Source: Candidatus Apopatosoma intestinale | GTDB taxonomy: Bacteria > Bacillota > Clostridia > Oscillospirales > CAG-272 | Reading direction: 5' to 3' | Assembly: GCA_018064545.1 (NCBI GenBank) | Contig: JAGHUY010000318.1 | Span: 1 to 8,360 of the forward strand | Length of the DNA stretch: 8,360 nucleotides | Shown: positions 1 to 6,336 of the stretch, piece after piece | Layout: every line of letters starts with the position of its first letter | How positions within the stretch are numbered: position 1 is the stretch's first letter | Program-made: the position numbers and the translations under genes | Notes under the pieces: generated by a model | Seen by the model: the letters and a program-made list of their open reading frames with translations, nothing else | Told to the model about the DNA's origin: nothing | Databases searched by the model: none

Positions 1-10
1 TCTCTATGTT

Positions 11-39
11 ATCGTATCATAATTTTTAATTTTTTTCAA
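11..39 (-). promoter_or_regulatory. Probable sigma-A promoter reading out of the window to the left
   Basis: On the minus strand a -35 box TTGAAA (39-34) is followed after exactly 17 bases by TACGAT (16-11). The -10 box is preceded by TGA, giving an extended -10 (TGnTANNAT) like the other promoters in this window. The spacer is very A/T-rich. It lies just beyond the terminator at 60-82, so it would drive a leftward gene whose start is outside the window. TACGAT matches only 4 of 6 consensus bases, so spacing, context and the TG motif carry the call. Confidence 0.5.
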
Positions 40-55
40 GTCTTTCCTACATAGC

Positions 56-89
56 AAAACGGCAAGGAATCCCTCCTTGCCGCCTTTTT
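56..89 (-). terminator. Rho-independent terminator of the GH2-dehydrogenase-GNAT operon
   Basis: A perfect 9-bp stem (60-68 with 74-82, CGGCAAGGA/TCCTTGCCG) encloses a 5-base loop. Read leftward it is followed by a short U-tract (from AAAA at 56-59). Read rightward it is followed by CC then TTTTT (85-89), so it could work in both directions. It sits directly after the stop codon of the acetyltransferase gene and before a promoter facing out of the window, which fits the end of the leftward operon. The weaker leftward U-tract is the main reservation. Confidence 0.75.
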
Positions 90-579
90 ATTTCTTCTTA
101 TCGTATGCTAACCGCGGATCGCCGTCCGGAAGACGGATGACGCCGCAATACCGGAAACCGAGTTTTGCCAGCAGATTCCGCATGACCTGGTTGTCTTCGT
201 GCGTGTCGATGCGCAAATAACCGTTCTGTTCCAATGCCCAGCCGAGGCAAAACGTCCCCACGCCCTTCGTCCCGTCAGAGGCGATCCGGTGAACCACCCC
301 GTAGGCTTCGTCTGCCGACCATGCCCCGTCGATGACGTGGTACGTCTCGTCGATCCTGTCTCCGAACAAATAACAGAACGTGCCGACGACCGCCCCGTCC
401 TTTTCGCAGACAAAACTGCGGGACGCGGCAATATCCTCCCGGAGCAGTTCCTCCGGCGGCCAATGACGTGATCCCCATTGATCGGGGTTTCCCGTCTGCG
501 CCATAAACGCTCTCGCCCGCTCATAAATGGCGAGAAGCCTCGGCAAATCCTCCGGTCTTGTTTTTCTGATTTCCATCAT
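88..579 (-). CDS. GNAT-family N-acetyltransferase
   Basis: Predicted soluble 163-residue protein with one GNAT fold; such enzymes move an acetyl group from acetyl-CoA to an amine, but the substrate here cannot be read. The N-terminal part has an R-x-FM-x-QTGNPDQWG block (residues about 23-36) that I associate with a group of uncharacterised Bacillota acetyltransferases. The acetyl-CoA loop is at about 101-109 (SDGTKGVGT, a variant of R/QxxGxG). It is followed by the C-terminal signature LRIDTHEDN (122-130), then MRNLLAKLGF (133-142). Length is normal and no signal peptide or membrane segment is seen. It is last in the leftward operon, with its AAAGGG ribosome site (590-595) overlapping the stop of the dehydrogenase gene, which suggests translational coupling. 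Two ATG codons are adjacent at the start; the first lies 10 bases from AAAGGG and the second 13, so the first is preferred. Whether it acts on an amino sugar released by the upstream glycosidase is only a guess. Confidence 0.88.
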   Translation of the reverse strand: MMEIRKTRPEDLPRLLAIYERARAFMAQTGNPDQWGSRHWPPEELLREDIAASRSFVCEKDGAVVGTFCYLFGDRIDETYHVIDGAWSADEAYGVVHRIASDGTKGVGTFCLGWALEQNGYLRIDTHEDNQVMRNLLAKLGFRYCGVIRLPDGDPRLAYDKKK

Positions 580-593
580 ACCGATTTTTCCCT

Positions 594-1544
594 TTACAGA
601 TCAACGCGGAACCGCGTGCCTCCGTCAAGGAACACCCGGATATTTTCGCAGATTTCCGTAAGACACCGCTCTCTTGCCTCCCGCGAGCCCCACGCCATGT
701 GCGGCGTCAGGCAGACGTTCGGAAGTTCGCGGATCGCATAAAACGGATGATCGGCGGGGAACGGCTCCGCAGAGTACACGTCCGCGCCGAGTCCGGCGAT
801 TTTGCCGGCCTTGATCGCCTCGGCAAGCGCCTTTTCATCCGTCACGGCGCCCCGCGCCACGTTGATAAAAATACAGTTCGGCTTTAACAGGGCGATCCTC
901 TCGGCCGAGAAAAGGCCTCTCGTCCCGTCGTTCAGCGGCAAATGCACCGACAGAATGTCCGCGCGGCGGCAGAGCGTATCCGCATCCACCGTCTCCACAC
1001 CGGAAACGGGCGTGCGCTTATAAGCGATGACGTGACAGCCGAGTGCCTCGGCGACTCTTGCCACAGCTTTTCCGATATTGCCGTATCCCGCGACGCCCCA
1101 CGTCATGCCGGCAATTTCGTGATAGGCCGGCGAAAGGCAATTGGCAACACCTCCGGCCGAGTATGCCCCGGAGGAGACGTGCCGACAGAATTCCGGAAGA
1201 TGCGTCACGAGCGACAAAGCCATCGCCGCCGTCAACTGCGCGACGTTATTGGTCGAATAACCCACCACGTTGCAGACGGCGATCCCCCGCTTCCGGCAAT
1301 ACGCCACGTCGATGTTATCGAATCCCGTAGCAAATTCGCAGATCAACCGGAGAGATTTTGCCTCCCCCATGGTTTTTTCGTTCAGTTTCGCCTTATTGAC
1401 GACCGCGATTTCGCAGTCGGAAAGACGTGCGGCTATTTCCTCGGGTGCCGACGTGCGATACGCCGTCACCTCACCGAACGCCGACAGTGGCGAGAGGTTC
1501 AAATCCTCTCCGAGCGTTCCCGCATCCAAAACAACAATTTTCAT
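594..1544 (-). CDS. D-2-hydroxyacid dehydrogenase, glycerate/hydroxypyruvate-type
   Basis: Predicted cytoplasmic oxidoreductase of the D-isomer-specific 2-hydroxyacid dehydrogenase family, interconverting a 2-keto acid and a D-2-hydroxy acid. Numbered from the chosen start (316 aa): the dinucleotide-binding loop GVAGYGNIGKAV is at about 150-161 (GxGxxG 153-158). The catalytic triad is Arg231 (NVARGA), Glu260 (DVYSAEP) and His282 (TPHMAW). The start MKIVVLDAGTL and the TPHxAW motif resemble glycerate dehydrogenase/hydroxypyruvate reductase (HprA-like). The position after the second Rossmann strand reads AYKRTP where NAD enzymes usually have Asp, so NADP(H) use is possible (inference). Two ATGs are adjacent at 1547 and 1544. 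The ribosome site GGGAGG (1550-1555) is only 2 bases from the first but 5 from the second, so the second is chosen. It is the middle gene of the operon, 14 bases after the glycosidase stop. The true substrate is not proven. Confidence 0.88.
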   Translation of the reverse strand: MKIVVLDAGTLGEDLNLSPLSAFGEVTAYRTSAPEEIAARLSDCEIAVVNKAKLNEKTMGEAKSLRLICEFATGFDNIDVAYCRKRGIAVCNVVGYSTNNVAQLTAAMALSLVTHLPEFCRHVSSGAYSAGGVANCLSPAYHEIAGMTWGVAGYGNIGKAVARVAEALGCHVIAYKRTPVSGVETVDADTLCRRADILSVHLPLNDGTRGLFSAERIALLKPNCIFINVARGAVTDEKALAEAIKAGKIAGLGADVYSAEPFPADHPFYAIRELPNVCLTPHMAWGSREARERCLTEICENIRVFLDGGTRFRVDL

Positions 1545-1558
1545 CATAGCCTCCCGAT

Positions 1559-4500
1559 TTAATGAAATTTGGCCAGTCTGTTTTTCATGATCCGCGCCAC
1601 GGGATTTTGCAAATGCCCGTCAAAATCCACCGTGGAAACGACGATTTTTCCCCGTCCGTAGGACTTTTCGGCCAGACACAGTGCCGGATAAAGCGGCTGT
1701 CCCCACGCACTGGCGGTCAGCGAATTTCCGCTCGTCAGAACGGGAGTAAAATCGTCGCAAAGGAACGTACAGCGCGCGATCGGCGTGATCCGATCCTCTT
1801 TATCTCCGTACCAGAACCGGAAATCGTCCGGGCGGAAACCGTCGACCAATTCATGCCCCGTCTTCCGGGAGACGAAATGTACCGGACGCATCCCACAGCG
1901 TTTGACGTGAACCGTGCTGCCGCCGATCTCGTAATCCCCGGGATTCTCCGCCGTAATGATCAACGTTTTGCCCTCGGAAACCAGCGCAAGAAGTTCGTCT
2001 TTTCTCTTTTCGTATTCCTCCGTGCCTACAAACAGAGCCGGAGAAAAATCCGCTTCTTCACGGGCAAAAACGGTAAGCGGCAGATCATAATAGTGGAGCA
2101 CGTCGCCCGACGCGTTTTTCAGCGCGGCACGAAGCGTAACGGGTTCTCTGTCATCCGTTTCGGGTGCCGTGACCGTCACAGTCCCCTGTAAAAACGGCGC
2201 GTTTTCTCCGAATTTTGCCTCCCTCTGCCCCTCAGCCACCGTCCGGCCGCCGCAGAGCAGTTCCAGCGAAACGGTATGTCCGAAAGAAATCTCATGCGTG
2301 TCGTTGCAGATCCAAAGTTCCGCCGTCACCGTCTCTCCGGAGAAACAGGTGAACCGGTCGGTTCGCAACTGCACCGAAAGCGGCGTCAGCGCGTCACGGT
2401 AAGCGAAAAAGGCCGGTTTCGGCCGACGCTCACAGTCCACGATGGCTTTCATCCATCCGGCCGGGAACGCGTCGATGAACAGGTGAATGGCAAAGGTGCT
2501 GATGGCGGCGTTCCGTCGGAACGCTTCCGTCTGTATTTTCGTGCCCGTCACCTGATGCTTCCCGCTGGCCGTCACCCAATCCGAAAGCGTGTCGGGTCTG
2601 TCGTAAAAGAAATAGAACATATTGCCGCTCTGCGAACCCAAAATCCCGGACGGCGTCCACGTTTTTTCCTCTTCCGCGCTTTGCGGCAACCACGCGGCCG
2701 GATAGTGCTTTCGCATCAGCGGCACGGGATCGAGCCCCTCCGCTCCGTATTCGCCGCAACCGCCGTACCAGCCCTCCGGCAGATCGAGCCACTCCCCGCG
2801 ATGCAGTCGTCCCATGTCGATGCCATGGCCGTTATACCACATCGTATAGGTGTGATAATCGGGCAGGTCTGTGGACGGCGGGTCGTAATCCCCGTCGATA
2901 TGTTTGATGACGCGGTCGGGATTTTGCAGAAGAACCGCCTTGTCGCAGGCGACAAAAAAGTCTTCGAGTTCTTGTCGGACAAAGTGACGATACGGCTTTC
3001 CCGACGCGTTGGCAAACGGCTCGTTGATATAGGTGGAAAGGATCGTGCAGGCATGGGAGCGGATCAGTTTTTCCATGTCCTCCGCCTGACGGATCGCCTC
3101 CGCGAATTTGGTGCGGCGCAGATTCGTAAAGAGCGGCAGATCGGTCTGGATCATCAGTCCGATCTTATCGCATATTTCATAAATCTCTTTTTGAACCGGG
3201 CGTTGCGTGATCCGCAGGAAATTCATGTGGCACGCCTTGGCCATCAGCATATCGGAGAGAAGCTGTTCGCCATCGCCGCGCATGACGTCCTGCTGTTCAT
3301 AGCCCATCGTATTGGCTCCGCGCAGTCGCAGACTCCGGCCGTTCAAGAAGAACATCCCGTTTTTGCCGGCCTCCGTCCCCATGCGAAAATCACGCATCCC
3401 GAACGTTGAAGCAAGGGAATCCGTCTCCACCCCGCCGACAAGCAGGTTTGCCTGTGCTTCGTACAAATACGGCGTCTCCCCGTTCCAAAGGCGGGGGCTT
3501 TCCATGCGAAAACGGATGCGAAACCGGTTTTCCCCGGTATATAAAACGGCTTTTTGCAGTTTGCCGTCCCGCTCCAAAGCGGGAATGTCCTCAGCCGACA
3601 CGGTGCCGCCGTCCGGCACGCCCGTCACGGCCGACGGGGTATAGAAAAAGTCGGACAGGACGGACGAGGAAAAGTTCTTTCCGCAGACGGAAAAGGCGAT
3701 TTTGACCTCGTCCTCCGGCGGGCGCACACCGCCGTTATACACCGTGCACCAAATCTCATATTCGGAAGTGGCGGGAAGCGGACGCACCCACAGGTCGGAG
3801 AGGAAAACCGGGCTTCTCTCTTCCAGATAAACGCGCTGGTAGATGCCCATACCGGGCGGGCAATGGTGCCATCCGCTTTCCGGATCGTCGAATCCGGGAC
3901 CGGTCGCGGCGTACAGTTTGTCGCCCTCCAACCGCTCGTTTTCATAGGTGGGAGCGTTGTTTCCACCGTAAACAAAATCGTTTTCCACGCAAACGAGAAG
4001 CGTATTCTCCCCGTCGCACAGATACCGCGTCACGTCCCACTCAAACGGGGCGAAAAAGCCCTCGTGCATCCCGACGAAATTGCCGTTGAGAAAGACTTTC
4101 GCAAGATAATCCACGCCGTCAAAATGAAGCCACACAGAACGGTTTTCCCGCCGTTCCCACCGGAACGCCGTGCGGTAATACGCCGTCGCCCGGCCGACCG
4201 GACCGCCGTAATGCGGAACGGACACCGTCTCCCATTCGCCCTCTCCCGCAAGGATGGCGGGAAGATGCGAAAGGTCGTAGTCCGTTGCCACCCGATACGA
4301 AAACGAGGAGAGTTCTTTCTTTTTCCGATCACACGGAAGCGGCGCGGCACAGTCTGCCAAAAAGGGCTTGTACCGGGCTTTCAGCCGCTCGATTTCCGCC
4401 GCCAGTTCCTCTGCCGTTTCCATTTTTTTCGGCATCGCGTCCGGCGTTCGGTCCGTTTCCGCAAGCGGGAAGCAAACGCCGTTTCCTGTCGGTGCCGGAG

Positions 4501-4567
4501 AGGGGACAAGCGGTTTTCTCGCCATTTGAATATCGTGGGATGCAATGCCAGCAAAAACATCGGCCAT
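1559..4567 (-). CDS. Glycoside hydrolase family 2 protein, cytoplasmic, with extra C-terminal domain
   Basis: 1002-residue predicted retaining exo-glycosidase (beta-galactosidase, beta-glucuronidase or beta-mannosidase type; substrate not readable). After an unusual 70-residue N-terminus with a short charged helix (52-67), a sugar-binding jelly roll runs about 115-255 (YYRTAF 130-135; VWLHFDGVDYLAKVFLNG 145-162). Next come an Ig-like sandwich (about 256-395) and the TIM barrel (about 396-725). The barrel begins FFLNGRSLRLRGAN (406-419) and contains RITQRPVQ and CDKIGLM. The Asn-Glu pair INE gives general acid/base Glu516. DYHTY lies at 570-574, and GEYGAEG (605-611) supplies the probable nucleophile Glu606. 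A further beta domain spans about 726-835. The last 160 residues look like an alpha/beta, amidotransferase-like domain (GKTLIITAENPGDY; HELVDGFRPDDFRFW). No signal peptide is seen, so it should act on imported oligosaccharides. Start: AAGGAG (4575-4580) lies 7 bases from ATG 4567. First gene of its operon. Confidence 0.92.
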   Translation of the reverse strand: MADVFAGIASHDIQMARKPLVPSPAPTGNGVCFPLAETDRTPDAMPKKMETAEELAAEIERLKARYKPFLADCAAPLPCDRKKKELSSFSYRVATDYDLSHLPAILAGEGEWETVSVPHYGGPVGRATAYYRTAFRWERRENRSVWLHFDGVDYLAKVFLNGNFVGMHEGFFAPFEWDVTRYLCDGENTLLVCVENDFVYGGNNAPTYENERLEGDKLYAATGPGFDDPESGWHHCPPGMGIYQRVYLEERSPVFLSDLWVRPLPATSEYEIWCTVYNGGVRPPEDEVKIAFSVCGKNFSSSVLSDFFYTPSAVTGVPDGGTVSAEDIPALERDGKLQKAVLYTGENRFRIRFRMESPRLWNGETPYLYEAQANLLVGGVETDSLASTFGMRDFRMGTEAGKNGMFFLNGRSLRLRGANTMGYEQQDVMRGDGEQLLSDMLMAKACHMNFLRITQRPVQKEIYEICDKIGLMIQTDLPLFTNLRRTKFAEAIRQAEDMEKLIRSHACTILSTYINEPFANASGKPYRHFVRQELEDFFVACDKAVLLQNPDRVIKHIDGDYDPPSTDLPDYHTYTMWYNGHGIDMGRLHRGEWLDLPEGWYGGCGEYGAEGLDPVPLMRKHYPAAWLPQSAEEEKTWTPSGILGSQSGNMFYFFYDRPDTLSDWVTASGKHQVTGTKIQTEAFRRNAAISTFAIHLFIDAFPAGWMKAIVDCERRPKPAFFAYRDALTPLSVQLRTDRFTCFSGETVTAELWICNDTHEISFGHTVSLELLCGGRTVAEGQREAKFGENAPFLQGTVTVTAPETDDREPVTLRAALKNASGDVLHYYDLPLTVFAREEADFSPALFVGTEEYEKRKDELLALVSEGKTLIITAENPGDYEIGGSTVHVKRCGMRPVHFVSRKTGHELVDGFRPDDFRFWYGDKEDRITPIARCTFLCDDFTPVLTSGNSLTASAWGQPLYPALCLAEKSYGRGKIVVSTVDFDGHLQNPVARIMKNRLAKFH

Positions 4568-4603
4568 GGTGGGGCTCCTTTTTCATGCTTGATTTACGCT
4601 CTC

Positions 4604-4632
4604 ATTCTATCATAAAAAACAGTGATAATCAA
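4604..4632 (-). promoter_or_regulatory. Promoter of the GH2-dehydrogenase-GNAT operon
   Basis: On the minus strand TTGATT (4632-4627) and TAGAAT (4609-4604) are separated by 17 bases, and the -10 box is preceded by TGA (extended -10). Transcription would start near 4597, leaving a leader of about 30 bases before the ATG at 4567. A second overlapping pair with the same spacing, TTGCAT (4637-4632) and TATGAT (4614-4609), is also possible; it shares its hexamers with the secG promoter but lacks the TG motif. Copies of the AACAGTGA direct repeat sit upstream of the -35 box and inside the spacer, so the promoter may be regulated. Confidence 0.65.
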
Positions 4633-4643
4633 TGCAACAGTGA
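4618..4643. repeat. Direct repeat AACAGTGA x2 in the GH2 promoter, candidate operator
   Basis: The 8-base word AACAGTGA occurs at 4618-4625 and again at 4636-4643, an 18-base period. Relative to the leftward promoter, one copy is just upstream of the -35 box and the other lies in the -35/-10 spacer. Direct repeats spaced roughly two helical turns apart are common for AraC-type and response regulators. No regulator gene is in the window, and the A/T-rich context makes chance repeats easier, so the operator role is inference. Confidence 0.4.
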
Positions 4644-4684
4644 AAAAACAAACCCTTTTGCCGAAAAAACTTATTTGGAACGCC

Positions 4685-5491
4685 TTATTCCCGTTGCTGT
4701 ACCTTTTCCGCCCGGATTTCTTCGTCTCCGCCGAGGAAGATCCATGCGTTCTTCGCAAATTTTTCGGGCGCGTCCGACACCAGATACCGCGTTTCGCCCA
4801 TCCTGCCGCCCGCCGCGCAAAGTCCCGACGCCGTCAGTTCTTTTTTTACCATTCCGGCCGCCTCTTTCGCCGGATCAATCAAAACCGTCTCCGGCAGAAT
4901 CTCCGCAATCCGGTCAGGCATGATGGGAAAGTGCGTACAACCGAGGATCAACGTCTGCGGCCGGAATGCCCGCATAGGCTCCAGATACTTTTCGCAAACC
5001 AGTCGCGTGATCTCGGAATCCTCACCAATAAAGCCGTTTTCTACCAACGGAACAAGGAGCGGACACGCCACGCTCATCGTTTGCAGATCGGCTTTTTTCG
5101 CTCTCATCTTTTTTTCAAACGCTCCGCTTGCCACCGTCGCTTCCGTTCCAATCAGCCCAATTCGACAAGCACCCGTGGCAATGGCGGCCTCCACCGCGGC
5201 ATCGACCACTCCGAAAACAGGTTCTTTTGCCCCTCCCGTCACATCGTCAAGGACAGTAGAACTGACCGTTCCGCAGGCCGCCAAAACGATTTTGACACCA
5301 AAACGTTCCAAAACCCCAATATCTTCTTTCGCATAGGTAAAAAGCGTCTCCCGGGAGCGCGTTCCGTAAGGCACTCTTCCCGTGTCGCCGAAATAAACAA
5401 TGTCTTCCCCGGGCAGAATCCGGCGCCGCTCTCCCACCGCGCACAGCCCGCCGAGCCCGCTGGCAAAAATGCCGATCGGTCGGTTATCCGT
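4685..5491 (-). CDS. murI: Glutamate racemase with non-canonical ACG start and altered active-site motif
   Basis: MurI interconverts L- and D-glutamate, supplying D-Glu for peptidoglycan. Numbering from the ACG at 5491-5489 gives 268 aa, the normal family length, and puts the active-site residues where expected: Cys73 (AACGTVSS), Glu151 (PLVENG), Cys185 and His187 (LILGCTHFP). YFGDTGRVPYG also fits. Reading from ACG, the N-terminus is DNRPIGIFASGLGGL, colinear with the usual M-DNRPIG-FDSGLGGL. Two things are odd. There is no ATG, GTG or TTG in frame between the upstream stop (5564-5566) and GTG 5437, and starting at that GTG would remove the substrate-binding FDSGxGG strand. Also, the conserved Asp10 of that motif is Ala here. 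A good ribosome site, GGAAAGGGG (5501-5509), sits 9 bases before the ACG. It could be a functional gene with a rare start, an early pseudogene, or carry sequence errors. It is third in the yqhQ-prmC-murI run. Confidence 0.85.
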   Translation of the reverse strand, partial: TDNRPIGIFASGLGGLCAVGERRRILPGEDIVYFGDTGRVPYGTRSRETLFTYAKEDIGVLERFGVKIVLAACGTVSSTVLDDVTGGAKEPVFGVVDAAVEAAIATGACRIGLIGTEATVASGAFEKKMRAKKADLQTMSVACPLLVPLVENGFIGEDSEITRLVCEKYLEPMRAFRPQTLILGCTHFPIMPDRIAEILPETVLIDPAKEAAGMVKKELTASGLCAAGGRMGETRYLVSDAPEKFAKNAWIFLGGDEEIRAEKVQQRE

Positions 5492-5500
5492 TGAAAAACG

Positions 5501-5509
5501 CCCCTTTCC
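5501..5509 (-). promoter_or_regulatory. Ribosome binding site of murI, marking an ACG start
   Basis: On the minus strand GGAAAGGGG lies 9 bases before the ACG codon at 5491-5489 and overlaps nothing else, in the 20-base gap after the prmC stop. Its distance from the next canonical start (GTG 5437) is more than 60 bases. It therefore argues that translation was designed to begin at the codon that now reads ACG. Confidence 0.65.
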
Positions 5510-5511
5510 GA

Positions 5512-6336
5512 TTAAAAAACGAGCTTGGCGACACGCGGATTGCCCCCGTAATCGCGGAAAATTTCACACGTCATCCCGATCTCGCGGGAAAGGTCGCAAA
5601 GCGCATCCCCCTGATCGTATCCGATTTCCAGCACGATCGCCCCGTCCCGTTTCAGATGAGACGGCGCGTAGGAGAGGATCGCCCGATAAAACACAAGCCC
5701 GTCCGCCCCACCGTCCAGCGCCAATCGCGGTTCTCTCTGCACTTCCCGCGAGAGACCGTCGATAACGTCCGTCCGGATATACGGAGGGTTGGAAACGATC
5801 CGATCGTATGCCCCCGTCAGCGGATCGGTGAGCACATCGGCTCTGCGAAAAACGACCTGCATTTCCACGCCGTTTTCCCGCGCGTTCCGCCCGGCAAGCA
5901 CAAGAGCCTCTTCCGAAAGATCGAACGCCTCGACCGAGCACCCCGTCATCTTGGCAATCGCGACGGCGATACAGCCGCTCCCCGTGCAGAGATCGGCCGT
6001 CCGGCTTCCCGGATGTAACCTCTCTGCCGCTTTTTCAAAAACAAATTCCGTGTCCGCGCGCGGGACGAGACAGGCGGGACTCACAAAAATACGACAGCCC
6101 GCAAAAACCGTTTCTCCCAAAATATATGCGAGCGGCTCGCCGGTTATGCGCCGGGCGATCATCGCGTCCAGCGCCGCCGCGTCGAAAACCGCCTCTTCTC
6201 CCATCCGTGCGAAAACCGCGGCACGGTCGAGGCCGCTTACCCGCGCAAGAAGCAACATGGCCTCATAGTCGGAAAACTCACCGCTTGTCGCGGTGAGTTT
6301 GTCTTTGATTGTATTCTTTAATTCCCGGTACGTCAT
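5512..6336 (-). CDS. prmC: Peptide chain release factor N5-glutamine methyltransferase
   Basis: PrmC (HemK) methylates the glutamine of the GGQ motif in release factors RF1 and RF2 using S-adenosylmethionine, raising termination efficiency. The predicted protein has 274 residues, close to the family norm. The N-terminal helical substrate domain spans about 1-75 and ends in GEPLAYILGE (66-75), with VPRADTE at 91-97. The SAM-binding motif is DLCTGSGCIA (115-124), where Cys replaces the usual Gly at the third place. The catalytic NPPY is in SNPPYI (182-187). EVQREPRLALDGGADGL (198-214) is a further family signature. The start at MTYREL is chosen because its ATG overlaps the yqhQ stop as ATGA (4 bases) and because family proteins begin here. 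An in-frame extension upstream to 6735 would run through yqhQ and is rejected. The usual clostridial partner prfA does not follow; murI does. Confidence 0.95.
   Translation of the reverse strand: MTYRELKNTIKDKLTATSGEFSDYEAMLLLARVSGLDRAAVFARMGEEAVFDAAALDAMIARRITGEPLAYILGETVFAGCRIFVSPACLVPRADTEFVFEKAAERLHPGSRTADLCTGSGCIAVAIAKMTGCSVEAFDLSEEALVLAGRNARENGVEMQVVFRRADVLTDPLTGAYDRIVSNPPYIRTDVIDGLSREVQREPRLALDGGADGLVFYRAILSYAPSHLKRDGAIVLEIGYDQGDALCDLSREIGMTCEIFRDYGGNPRVAKLVF

Noticed and set aside
2276..3409. Long rightward open frame (377 codons) inside the GH2 gene
   Set aside because: It is antisense to a gene with clear GH2 motifs, has an Arg/His-rich composition typical of a shadow frame, and shows no recognisable domain.
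3554..4615. Rightward open frame (353 codons) spanning the GH2 5' half and its promoter
   Set aside because: It is opposite a conserved enzyme, rich in Arg and Pro, and matches no family I know; its end runs into the GH2 promoter.
4622..5494. Rightward open frame (290 codons) opposite murI
   Set aside because: The murI frame carries all racemase motifs; this frame is its Arg-rich complement.
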